NCBI GenBank assembly: GCA_037178675.1
Contig: JAYMGJ010000015.1
Location: 1 to 64,000, forward strand
Direction of reading: 5' to 3'
From: Scleroderma bovista
Lineage: Eukaryota; Basidiomycota; Agaricomycetes; Boletales; Sclerodermataceae
Length of the DNA: 64,000 nucleotides
Below the pieces are notes generated by a model. The model was not told the origin of the DNA, searched no databases, and worked only from the letters and a program-made list of their open reading frames with translations. Shown here in pieces: positions 34,918 to 45,676 of this stretch (within the stretch, counting starts at the first letter, position 1; every line of letters begins with the position of its first letter). Made by a program: the position numbers and the translations under genes.

Positions 34918-36202
34918 ATGGTGACGACTGCGATCTCGCCAACCGAGCTCAACGACCTCGAGGCATCTCTTCTGAACACGAACGGAAAAGTCGCGCTACA
35001 CGATCGTTTCCGTGCACTGTTCACACTCAAATCGTTGAAAAACGACAATGCAGTCGATATCATATCGAAAGGTGCACTTTTTCCATCCTCAAACGCGATC
35101 GGACTCATCCAAATCCCATTTCCTAGGTTTTGACGACCCATCCGCTCTCTTAAAGCACGAATTAGCATACTGTTTAGGACAGATGAATCGCACATCAGCC
35201 CTGCCAGTCCTAGAGTCGGTTCTCAGAAATCAGCAAGAAGACCCTATGGTTCGACATGAGGTGGGCTTACTTTTCGATATCTCAGATGCGGCTTCGCGTG
35301 CTAATGGTTAGGAGATATTAAGGCAGCGGAAGCAATGGGGGCGATCTCCTCTGCTGCATCTATACCGGTTTTGCGTGAACACCTCACCGATCAGCATCGC
35401 ACTGTCCGCGAGACTTGCGAGATCGCGCTTGCGAAGATCGAATGGGACAACTCGGAGGAAGGGAAGAAATATCTTGCCGAGAAGACGGCTTCTGACGTGA
35501 CACTGTTCGTTTTATCTTGGTCGTTCACTATCGTCTCGCTTGTTGAATGCTTTAGCTTCCAGGACTTACACATCCATTGACCCTGCGCCGGCTTCGTCCA
35601 AGTTACTTGCTGCGCAACCTTGTCTGGAAGGCGTGAATGATGTGACCATCTCTTCACTGAGACATGCGCTGCTTGACACTGGAATTCCTCTATTTGAGCG
35701 CTACCGGGCCATGTTTGCTCTTCGAAACATCGGCACACCCTCTGCAGTTGATGCTCTCGCAGCTGGATTTTCAGATGACAGTGCCTTATTCAAGTAAGCT
35801 CCATGATATGAATTGATATTCGATGTGCTGATGCTATCTTGCACACTCAAGACACGAAATAGCGTTTGTCTTTGGCCAGTTACTCTCACCACACGCCGTA
35901 CCAGCCCTCCTCAAAGTCCTCCAGGACAGCTCTGAAACAGACATGGTACGACACGAAGCAGCAGAAGCCCTAGGCGGAATTGCAACGCCGGAAGTGCTTC
36001 CCTATTTGAAGGAATGGATGGTGAGACTGGATGCGCCGACCGTTGTACGGGAGAGCTGTCAGGTTGCAATTGACATGTGGGAGGTCAGGCGTTTTCTCGC
36101 ATCCTGGTTATGTGTGGAAACACTGATGTGCACTTTTGTTAGTATGAAAACTCGGATCAGTTTCAATACGCAAATGGCCTAGAGTCCGTTCGTGCCGACT
36201 AG
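34918..36202 (+). CDS. LIA1: Deoxyhypusine hydroxylase (6 exons, 330 aa)
   Basis: Exons are 34918-35071, 35127-35260, 35323-35504, 35563-35793, 35852-36083 and 36143-36202. The enzyme hydroxylates deoxyhypusine on eIF5A, the second step of hypusine synthesis, using a di-iron centre held by HEAT repeats. The four His-Glu pairs that bind iron are visible at about residues 62-63 ([10 protein letters not shown]), 95-96 (RHEAAEAMGA), 235-236 ([10 protein letters not shown]) and 268-269 ([10 protein letters not shown]). The two halves are symmetric, as in the family, and are linked by SIDPAPA. Length fits the family. Intron 3 uses donor GTTCGT, chosen because it restores the frame into [10 protein letters not shown]. 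The symbol follows the yeast name. Confidence 0.94.
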
Positions 36203-36393
36203 TGGAACAGGGAGGCCCACTCCCGTTCATCCTGCCCAATCGTAGCCACACTCTCATTTCAACGCTTGGCTCCCAAACGTTCATTATAACCTCATGCACA
36301 ATATCCAAGTTCCCGACTGTCAGATGGGAAATGGCATGAGGGTATGGCTCAACGAAAATGAGTAACATTGGAAGAGTGATAGGCATTCTTTCT

Positions 36394-38013
36394 CTAGTAG
36401 ACTCCTAAGTCGAGTTCACCTAGCTCGTAGATGTCCACCATTGTCTTACAAAATTGTTGAGTCCCGTGTTGATTATTTTGGACATGTCCTGCAATAAGTG
36501 CATTACTGATGATGTCAACGAGACCAGGATGCATCTTTGGCACTTGCTACACAACAGGAGTGGAGTCAACTTTGACCATCGCAAATGCAATAAGATGAAA
36601 GGTACACACCAACTGCAACAACTTGTCCATTGTCCCAGAGAACACAATCCCAGGGCCCAAACGGACATTTATCCATTGTAAAATAGAGAGTTCATGCAGT
36701 GCTTCGTACAGCATGGAAATCGTACTCCCATCGTCGTAATGACGAGCCCAGAACTCAAATCTGACCAACAACCTTGGTAAGCCTACGGCTTGTCTTGCTT
36801 TGAGCCATGTAACTAAACCATCCAGAAAATGCAGAAACCCTTCGGACAATCCACGCACTGTCAAGCTTTCGACATGAGGCCAGTGATCAGGGGCACGAGT
36901 AATTGAACCATTCCCTGAAGAGAATACTAAAAACGCTACCTCTGGGTCACCCAGATCTATGTGACGGATAGCGGGGAATACAAAATCGACAGTCTCATTC
37001 CCGCACCTGAAGGCCGTTCCAGCAAGACTCCTTGAGCCGAAGGCACTTCGAAGATGCGTAGGAGCGTGCAAGATGTTGCTTAGCATACAGTCCCATCCAG
37101 GAGGGTTGTATTCGAAGTGGACGAGTTTGGGAGCCATAATGGCCTGTATTAATACATTTGCTCCAGAAGCCTCGCATACGAATTTTTCGAGGAGTGGCAA
37201 ATAAATGCTACGTGGGCCTATTTGCACGCCACTAGCGGACCCAGAGAGCGAAAGCATTGTTAACTTCTGGAGCGAGAGACGTTGCAGAATTGATGACGGT
37301 CCCCTATCGCTGAGAGCAAAGGCAAGTGATGTGAGGCTGGGAGGTACTTGGAAGCCCGACGAATCCTCGAACTCTGCTCCAAGCTCAAGGTGTTCTAGAC
37401 GAGGACAGCTTCCAGCATAAAAGTGGCAAAGTTTTGCGGTGCCGTATAAGAATAGTGGGATTTTCTTGATAGAAACATGCGTAAGAGAAGGATATGTTTT
37501 CCGATGATGGATCCTTTTCAACGATTTACTCAAATGGGAGTTACTGACATCTGCTTGGATGACAAGGCTGTGCCAGCGCTGCGAGCAAGAGATGAGGACA
37601 TCGAGCATCGCAAGCAACCCCTCATGACTGTTACCATCCTCCCAGCCATGAATCTCAATTTCAAGGGGGCATTCGGAGCTCCTAGTCACATGAGCCTTCA
37701 CGAGATGTTTTCCCCATGATGGTGTGACCTTGATGGTCGTCCAAAGGGATGGACACTGCAGCATCTCGGTCCTCCAGTAACGTGATACGGCCGTTAATCC
37801 TAGAACAGATGAATGACCGGAAAGCTTGAAAATCAACAAAAGAATCTCATTGGGAAGGCGATTGATGGGAGGAGGTATTCGCTTGACTAGTTGCTCCAGT
37901 TTAGTCCTCTGTGCTCGAACAGCAGCGCGAACAGAGTAAAGTTGTTCTACAAGCTGTTGTTCTTGTTTCTCCAGAAGCTTCAATTTGACTCGTGCTTCGG
38001 CGATGTCGTCCAT
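36394..38013 (-). CDS. F-box protein 4 (2 exons, 518 aa)
   Basis: Minus-strand exons are 38013-36610 and 36546-36394, with a 63-base intron (GTGTGT..GTAG). It begins MDDIAEARVKLKLLEKQEQQ (coiled coil), then the F-box core PPINRLPNEILLLIFKL at about residues 48-64 and VSRYWRTEMLQCPSLWTTI. LRR-like repeats follow. The last exon reads QVPKMHPGLVDII..ALIAGHVQNN and aligns with the last exon of F-box 3; it is longer at the C-terminus (50 residues against 36), ending in an acidic tail. It is convergent with DOHH, with 191 bases between stops. SCF substrate receptor inferred. Confidence 0.87.
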
Positions 38014-40487
38014 GGTGGCCCTATTATTATCAAGGTCTAGTCACGTTGGGACATCAATGCATCAAGTGGCAAATACTTACGATGTCTGCCAGTGTGGGAG
38101 GATAATTGCCAGACGCTCAGGAGGGCTCTCCAGGTCCACAAACAGCAGCAAACTCACTTCGCTCCCAACTACGTTCTCAGCTGAAGTACTGAAGTCTAGA
38201 ATCCGCGCAAATGCTTTTCTTCCCAGCGAGCCCTCGATTCAGGATTGACAGCACGGGCGGAACTAGACGGGCCAGACAAACACGACTTTGACAGACAAAG
38301 AGAACATCAGAAGCCGACAACTTTCCATCAACTCTTCTGTTTATGCATCCATCAAGACCCAATGATAACAACCCCGACACAGTTGGGTTAATTTGCCTCA
38401 TGTCCCATATGTCACTTTTATCTAGATGTCACTCACAATGAGCATGCCAAATCTTCCTCCCTCAGCAAAAAGTCGCGGTGGAGGCTTGGACCCATACAAG
38501 TCCGTCGATTATGGAGGGCCAATTGGTTCGGGCTTTTGAAGTTGGGTCACAAGCAGAACATAAACAGATCTCAAGGCTGTAATAAAAATATGTCCAGCGC
38601 GTACTACGCCGGGGTTTTACCCGTGCGCGAAATGAGACCTTCAGCTACAGGAAGAACAGGGGATCGGCGTTACACCGTTAGAGCTGCCGGGAGGAGAAAA
38701 CAGGCTTTCTTCGCGCAGACGACCCACTGGTCGGTGAGTGCATTAAAATTTAGTGCACACAGTAAAACGAATGTAAACCTGGGACCAATTGCATATGTCC
38801 AGGTAAAGAGATTTTCACTATGGCCCTACTCTTGTTGCTAGAACATCCGAGCACTTCCCTAATGAGAGGGATGATAGCAAGTTATACTCCCTTGCATGTC
38901 TGTTGTCGTTGAAGGATTCGACTGAATCAGACAGGACCGGATAGGGGTGTTCTGGTGCATGTTCCGCACCCCAATAAATAACGACAACCGACTCTGTAAA
39001 CACTCAGGACAAATTTCTCAGAGTTCCGAGTCGAGCCTTGCGTCCAATTCAAGATATAGAACAAAATAAATATCATGGGAAGGAACTCGACGTCAGGGCC
39101 AACTTATACTCAGACTTGGCCATACAGTATGACAGGTGGGCGACAATCGACGACTTGAAATGGTGTAGTCCTAGTATTCTGAATGATATAGCCAGTGACA
39201 CCCTCACGCTGTCTGGTTCAAGATCTGTTATTGCAACATTATTGGATGGCGTTCCAATGCCATCGCAAACTTGCCGCCAGGCACAACTCTCAATCACATT
39301 AGAATTGCGTATCATGATCCTAAGGCTGAACTAGCCTAAGGTCTGGAACTACGTAGCAACCAAGTAGGGTGTAAATGTCTGTTAGCTCGGCTCCGAGAGG
39401 TTCTCAGAGATTCGGGTGATAGAAAGGAACTTAATTAGCGGCGAGTAGATGTCGGATTCAGGTAATTGAAGAGTGAGCACAACAAGATGGTGAGAGGAAG
39501 GGCGAGAATTGCTGCATTTCTGCTGACCTCAGGTCCTCCCGCAAGGATGATGAGATCGATGGTGCAATAAATTTGCGACGTGGTACAATTCGACCCAGAG
39601 GAAGACAGGGAACTGACTCGGGTCAAGTCTGTTACCCTTATCGGTGCGGAAGTATTTGGACATGCTAAGTACTACAGCTGTACAGAACTGGGTTGTTTTC
39701 TTCGTGCACACTACAGGACGGAAAACAGTAAACCGCAGCACACTGAAGTTCCTTTGTCAAGGGTTCAATGTTGCACCGGATGATGGGATCAGTGGCGTAC
39801 TACAGCACTGCCTAATCAAGACATCCCAGTCTTAGAGCTGCCAGTGTTTGCATCCATACTCCCGCCAAACTATGCAGCGATACTAGTCTCGAACCAGACG
39901 TTACAGTATGCATCCGAATCTCAGGCCAAGGTTCTTCGAGTCCAAACCTGGATGATACTTGCCACATGCAAACAAGCCATGAGATGGCGCCATTGTTTCT
40001 CGTTAATCAATAGGTTCAAGCGAATTTTCAAGTCTTGCGCTCTGCGCCAGTCGAGGCCAATCAAATCCTTCCTGAAGGCTCTGATTGCACGCTCTATGGC
40101 CAGAACTAGGTCCCGCAATGAATCTGCAGTTATATGCTTCTGGCGTCAATGGTCCTCAAAGGCGGCTTCTCCTGTCACGACAGAAAGAGATATGATAAAC
40201 TCAAACCTGACAGGAGGGAGCGTGTTACACAGGACACATCTTCGGATAGAGCGGGAGAATTCTAAATTTCTGTACCGCTACAAGCAAACAAAAGTGCTAA
40301 GATGCGGTGCCATCAGGCCGTAGGAGTAACGTATTTGGATAATTATCAATCTTCGGATAGAGAGACCGAATTTTCTGAGGGGCCCCGTTCCTCATAACTC
40401 CTTATAAAGTAACAAGATGGGTGGAAAGGTATGTCATATAAAGTCGGTCCAGCATTTGTCTCACCATCATTCCTCTTCCTCTTTTCT
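38014..40487. other. Intergenic, no supported gene
   Basis: Several open frames of 60-160 codons are present, the longest at 39844-40323 (plus) and a basic one at 39921-40118 (minus, ERAIRAFRKDLIGLDWRR). Minus-strand frames at 39073-39315 and 39435-39626 are similar in quality. None joins into a longer model or matches a family, so degenerate gene remnants are possible but unproved. The last 80 bases are the leader of the CBS-like gene; an ATG at 40417 followed by GTATGT could be a short upstream exon. Confidence 0.45.
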
Positions 40488-42040
40488 ATGCATACGCACA
40501 AATATTCCCAAATACTCGACTCAGCACTCGACGCTGTGGGAAATACCCCTCTCATTCGCCTTGACAGGATCGCTGCTGAAGAGGGTCTCAAATGCAATCT
40601 TTGTTTGTACATTTTCTCCCGTCATGCAATGATAGCAACCTGAGCTCGATTTCCTGATAGTGGGGAAGGTAGAGTTTCTATCTGTCGGTGGTTCAGTAAA
40701 AGACAGGGTAGCGAAGGCCATAATTCTCGCTGCCGAGAGAGACGGAAGACTTGTTCCCGGAAAGAGCGTCATCATTGTGCCTACCTCTGGCAACGCGGGT
40801 ACGTCAATGCTCTCCATGTTCTTGTGCATGCATGCGAAAAGGTAGAATTTGTGTAGGCATAGGTTTCGCAATGGCATGTACGATCAAGGTAATATTTTCA
40901 CTCTACAGCTTGTGAATGGTTGTTGAATACGCCACATATAAGGGGTATCCAGTTATTATTACCATGCTTGAAAAGATGTCCCTGGTGCGCGTCTCTATCT
41001 TCACATTACTCACATGTCTGATCACCACGTCCTTCGGGTCCTTTTCGCGCTTACAGGAGAAGGAGGTGCTGCTCCGAGCACTAGGCGCTGAAGTGGTTCG
41101 TGCTCCCGATGAAGAGCCTTGGGATTCACCGAACAGTTACATAGGTAGAGCTCTCTGGTCACTTCACGCCTAGTGGCTGACTTTCTTAATGACTGCAGGT
41201 ATTGCGAAGAAACTGGAACAAGAAATTCCTTATGGTATTATCCTCGACCAATACAGCGACGTAGGACGCTCCTCATTCTGGTTTGACCACGCTAAGTACG
41301 ATACTGACAGATCAATAACCCACTTGTACATGAATTCACCACCGGACCCGAGATCATCGACGCGATAGTCTCTACTCCTTCAACGCCAACCCGACCTTCC
41401 TCTTTGAAAGTGGATGTACTTGTAGCTGGCGCAGGAACTGGGGGCACCGTCACTGGTGTATCACGAGCATTGAAGAAGCACCATAATTCCCAGTGTATCG
41501 TTGTTGGGATTGATCCCGTCAGAACTCTTCTTCGGTCATTTGTCTCCTTCTAAAACATTGATGGACAGATCGGAAGCATCCTTGCTTTACCTGGTTATCT
41601 TAACGATACCGGCGGAGCAGCATCCAATGATTTTGTCATTGAGGGCGTTGGCGGCAACTTCGTTCCCGATGTTCTTACGCGCGACCCCGCTGATATCGAC
41701 GATTGGATAAAGACTAGCGACGAGGATGCATTTCACATGGTCCAAAGAATAATGAAGACGGAGGGACTCCTTGTCGGCGGAAGTAGTGGCAGCGCTCTTA
41801 GTGGTACACTGACATGGTTCAAAACTGAGCAAGGCCAGAAGATCGCTCAGACAGAGGGCCTCAATGTAGTAATAATCTTAGCTGATGGGTACGTTAAACT
41901 CGCCATGGTCCTGGCTATATGAAATTAACCGCGTTTGCCCTAGCATCCGTAATTATATGAGCAAGGAGTGGTTCTTGAACTTCGCTCTCAGCCCCGGTCC
42001 TTCACGTGTTCCAAAGTCTTACTTACAACTGCCAAACTGA
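40488..42040 (+). CDS. Cystathionine beta-synthase-like PLP enzyme, catalytic core only (9 exons, 366 aa)
   Basis: Exons are 40488-40602, 40661-40798, 40857-40888, 40943-40984, 41057-41144, 41199-41260, 41311-41517, 41569-41888 and 41944-42040. The fold-type II PLP core is clear: [21 protein letters not shown] with the Schiff-base lysine at about residue 52, the phosphate-binding loop [10 protein letters not shown] near 199-208, [15 protein letters not shown] and [12 protein letters not shown]. Family members make cystathionine from serine (or O-acetylserine) and homocysteine. Two oddities stand out. The substrate-binding loop reads PTSGNAG where the family has TSGNTG. The protein ends about 20 residues after the core, so the C-terminal Bateman (CBS-pair) regulatory domain is missing. 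It may be a specialised or degenerating paralogue. The start is the first in-frame ATG; an upstream exon is possible. Confidence 0.83.
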
Positions 42041-42459
42041 CACAGCAATCCCGTGTGAGATTGGGCATCTTATGGGTACAATTTATTTCAACACAATCGG
42101 GATTAGGTGATGTTGCCCAGGCTATTACTGCAGCTGACCCCAGGAATAGTCTACAAAACCCATGTAGTACTAGTAAACTCTCTCTAAGGTTCAAATATTT
42201 ATGTAAGATGAGAACTCCGAGCAGGTTGAAACATTGAAGAGTTGTCGAGTTTCTGAGCAAGAATTTTAAATAATTGTTGTGCTGAAGGCACAAGAGTACG
42301 TGGGGGCCTGGTAACAAGCGAACAGGAAAAGGAAACATGACTGCCTGGTGAGCCTCGTGCAACGTTGGCGCTTGTTCGAACTTCCATAGCTAGGAAGGCA
42401 CCATCTTTTCTCCAGTCGTCAACGTCCTTGGGCAGGTAGAAAACTCGCCCTGCAGAGAA

Positions 42460-45400
42460 ATGGCATTCACAGAACAAGATCCCTTGTTGCCAAGTACCGA
42501 CAATGATCATTCGCAGCACTCCAAACCCGCACCCGTTGGCCCTCTCGAAATCTCTAGATCGACACGATATGCCATCTTGGCCGGTTTGTGGTTAGCTACT
42601 CTCCTTTCGGTACGTCCATCCTTTGTGGCATTTGCCGAACATTTCTGTCAGACAGGCTGTTTTTGGCGCCACGCTAGTCGCTGAACAGTAAGTGTGCTGA
42701 TGCTATCTCATCACCAGCGTGTACTAATGAAATTTCTTTATAGCTACGCTGGTTGCAACGTGTACGTACATCCCCGTACATTTTCAGGTCTTTTATTTCT
42801 TGATGACGACGTTTTCGCAGTGATTCCATCTATATCATCCGAGTTCAAGAAGTCAAATGAAGCCAGTTGGCTTGGAACATCGTAGGTTGCTTTCCATCTT
42901 CACCTCTCAATGGAACCGAGCGTCCTTTTCATAGGTACTTACTTGCTGTGTGCACGTTCACCCCTCTTTATGGCCGGCTTTGCGACCTATTAGGCCGGAG
43001 ACGCGCGAATCAACTCGCTGTTTGTACTACAGCCCTAGGAACCATTTCTTGTGCGTTTTCGAGGGACATGAAGACGCTTGTGGCAGCGCGCTTCGTAAGT
43101 TCTACCTCTTTGTGTAAAACACGATTTCCTTATCATGAGCGCGGGGTAGCTGGCGGGGATGGGTGGCGGAGGGGTATTCACCACTTCATCGTGAGTTCAT
43201 TTAGTATATTCGATTGAACATGAACATGAACAAACGCTTCGGTCTTTAGGGTCATCGCTAGTGATATGTACGACATGCGGGTTTGTTTACCATTCATCAT
43301 CCATCCTGGGCCACGTCGTTGAACGCACCTTCAGTCTAGGGGACTGGTACAAGGGTTTGCTAACTTGTTTACCGGCGTTTGTCATGTTCTTTTTTGTCCC
43401 CGATTTCGTTTTAACAAGTGCTCTAGCTCGGCATGGGACTCGGTGGTCCATTGGGTGGTTTTATAAGCGATTTGTAAGTACCAAACCATTGTGATACTGT
43501 TCTTCATAAGTTCACGCGTTGGCTCACCAGGTTCGGGTGGCGATGGGCGTTCATCATGCAAATGCCAGTCTTTGTCTTGTCCTTGATGCTGACGGAGTGC
43601 AATTTACGTTATGTGACGCCCGTATGTACTGTGAATTTCTGTGCTTATGTTATCAGAGTCTGACCGATTTGAACAGGGTGTAGGGAGCAGTGCGAAGGAA
43701 GTGCTCAAGAGGGTTGATTGGGCAGGCTGCTTGACTCTGTTAATCGCAGTAAGCAATCGCGTGGATGTGTCAAGCGTAAAAAATCAAACATTGTCTTAGA
43801 TCGGATCTTTTCTGGCCTTTCTGGGTGTGAAATTTAACGACGATCTCCCTGTGTGTTTCCTTTGGTTGCCTTTCGTCGTGGTACTTACTTCATAATTACA
43901 GTGGACAAACTCTCTCGTCATTGCCTCCCTTACCCTCACAGCGGTATTCATGGTCGCATTCATATTGGTAGAACTCCTCGTCGCTGCGGAACCCATTCTC
44001 GCACCAGTGCTTCTGCGTCAGAAAGTACCTGTTATTGTTGGGACGAGCAATTTCTTTGTTTCAGTGTGCACATTCTCCATCATATATTTCTTCCCCATGT
44101 GGTTCCAGACTGTTGCTTTGACAAGTGCTTCGGAAGCCGGTAGGTTGTCACTATGTTGCCTATGGTGCAGTGGCTGATCACATCTAGGCCTTCACTTACT
44201 CCCGAATAGCGTGGCAATGTCTTCCGGATCGTTGTTTGCTGGGTGAGTATACGTGTCACTTTTGATCACTATCCCCCTATAAGTTATTTCCAGTTATCTG
44301 ATGCACCGGACCGGTAAATACAAGATGATCAACCTCGTCTTCGGCCTCTTTCCTTTCATAGGGAGCCTTCTTATCACATTTATTCACGAGAACTCTGGGC
44401 CCTGGCAGTCCTGGTTAAGCATTGTAACTGATCATATTTGTTTTTTATCGTATCATGCTGATGTGTTATCGCTAGATCCCGCTTGGTTTTGGAAATGCAG
44501 TGGTGCTACAAACGATGCTTAGTTCGTATAGTCTTTTTGAATTTTAGCAAGTGGCTGATTGCCGAGCAGTCGCGCTGCTGGCACATCTTCCAGGTTTGTA
44601 ATTTACTCACGCCCATGCTGTATCAGATTCACAACATTATTCGCTGACGGCTATGATGTAGACAATTTGATGGCCGTAGGAACTGGCTTCGGGCAACTAT
44701 TCCGAGGATTAGGTGACATTCCCTTTCGCCAACAAAGCCTCGATCGAGCTCAAATTCTCACGCATAAAACTGTGATTGCCAGGTCAAGTAATCGGCGTCG
44801 CTGTGTCATCAGCCATATTTCAGTTCAAACTCGATGTCGAACTACGTAAACGAATAAACAGACCGGATGCTGCTGAGGTATGTCCCTGCTTTCTCCATTT
44901 ACTTGTCGGGCCCTATCACCTTGTGGTCCATAACATTTGTCTATCTGGTCTACGACAAAAGCTTATTATGCTTCGTTGGTGGCCGTACACATCCATGCCA
45001 TGCAGATTATCCACAATATCAGACACTCTGCTACTCTTGTCGCTCGACTTCCACCAGATCTGCAGCAGGCTGCAAGAGACTCACATGCGGTCGCCCTCCG
45101 TGCTGTGTTCGTATTTGCTGCGTGCTCGACGTTGATAGCGTATATCGTTCGGTTACCGGTACGTTTTCTTGGAATTTTTTTATGACGCGTGTCGAGTCCT
45201 GATTGTGGGACTGTTTGGTCGCCTCATTCTGCACCACTATCTTGGCATATTCCCGTGTATTCCCCTCCATGTCATTCATGTTAAAGGTTCCCGAGAAATC
45301 TCTGGACCACAAACCGAAAAAGAACCTGATCAACAATCAGAATGATATCTCGCATGCTAATGGGAACAGATTGCACAATGAGGGAGAGGATAGGGCGCCC

Positions 45401-45481
45401 AGGCCTGCAGCTACTCTTTCCAACCCCGTCACTCCACGTCAACGACTTTCATGTATGCAATCGCCGTCACAATCGTCATGA
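42460..45481 (+). CDS. MFS transporter 3, DHA2 / vacuolar basic amino acid (Vba)-like (about 17 exons)
   Basis: The gene runs from MAFTEQDPLLPS to a stop at 45479-45481 through many short exons. Two are micro-exons: 42678-42687 (10 bases) and 42744-42761 (18 bases), which together give SLNTTLVATL. Family signatures are ASWLGTSYLLAVCTFTPLYG, GRLCDLLGRRRANQ, ARFLAGMGGGGVFTTSSVI, GLGMGLGGPLGGFISD, WRWAFIMQMP, LRYVTPG, NFFVSVCTFSIIYFFPMWFQ, AGLHLLPNSVAM, GYLMHRTGKYK, VGTGFGQLFRGLGQVIGVAV and SATLVARLPPDLQQAARDS. The E.DPLLP acidic-dileucine-like N-terminus and 14-helix pattern fit vacuolar transporters of basic amino acids or related DHA2 exporters; the substrate is unproved. The C-terminal 60 residues are polar. 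No disabling change was seen. It follows the CBS-like gene in the same direction and is convergent with the fusion gene. Confidence 0.83.
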
Positions 45482-45676
45482 TTCGAGAAGAGCTATTGGC
45501 TGACCAATGGAAATATTACCATCATAGAACCCCTGCTCTATTGAATAAGGAAGCTCATCGTTATATCTGGCGCCTTCTCACTGGCCGGGACTGGCGGCAT
45601 ATTTACCGCACGGGTGCACCTTTGTACACTAAGTTCAGATACCATTCGAACACCAGTCTCGACTGTCTTTACTAGA

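Noticed and set aside
39038..40323. Run of medium open frames on both strands as a possible gene
   Set aside because: The frames could not be joined by splice sites into one product and match no family; they are noted as possible remnants only.
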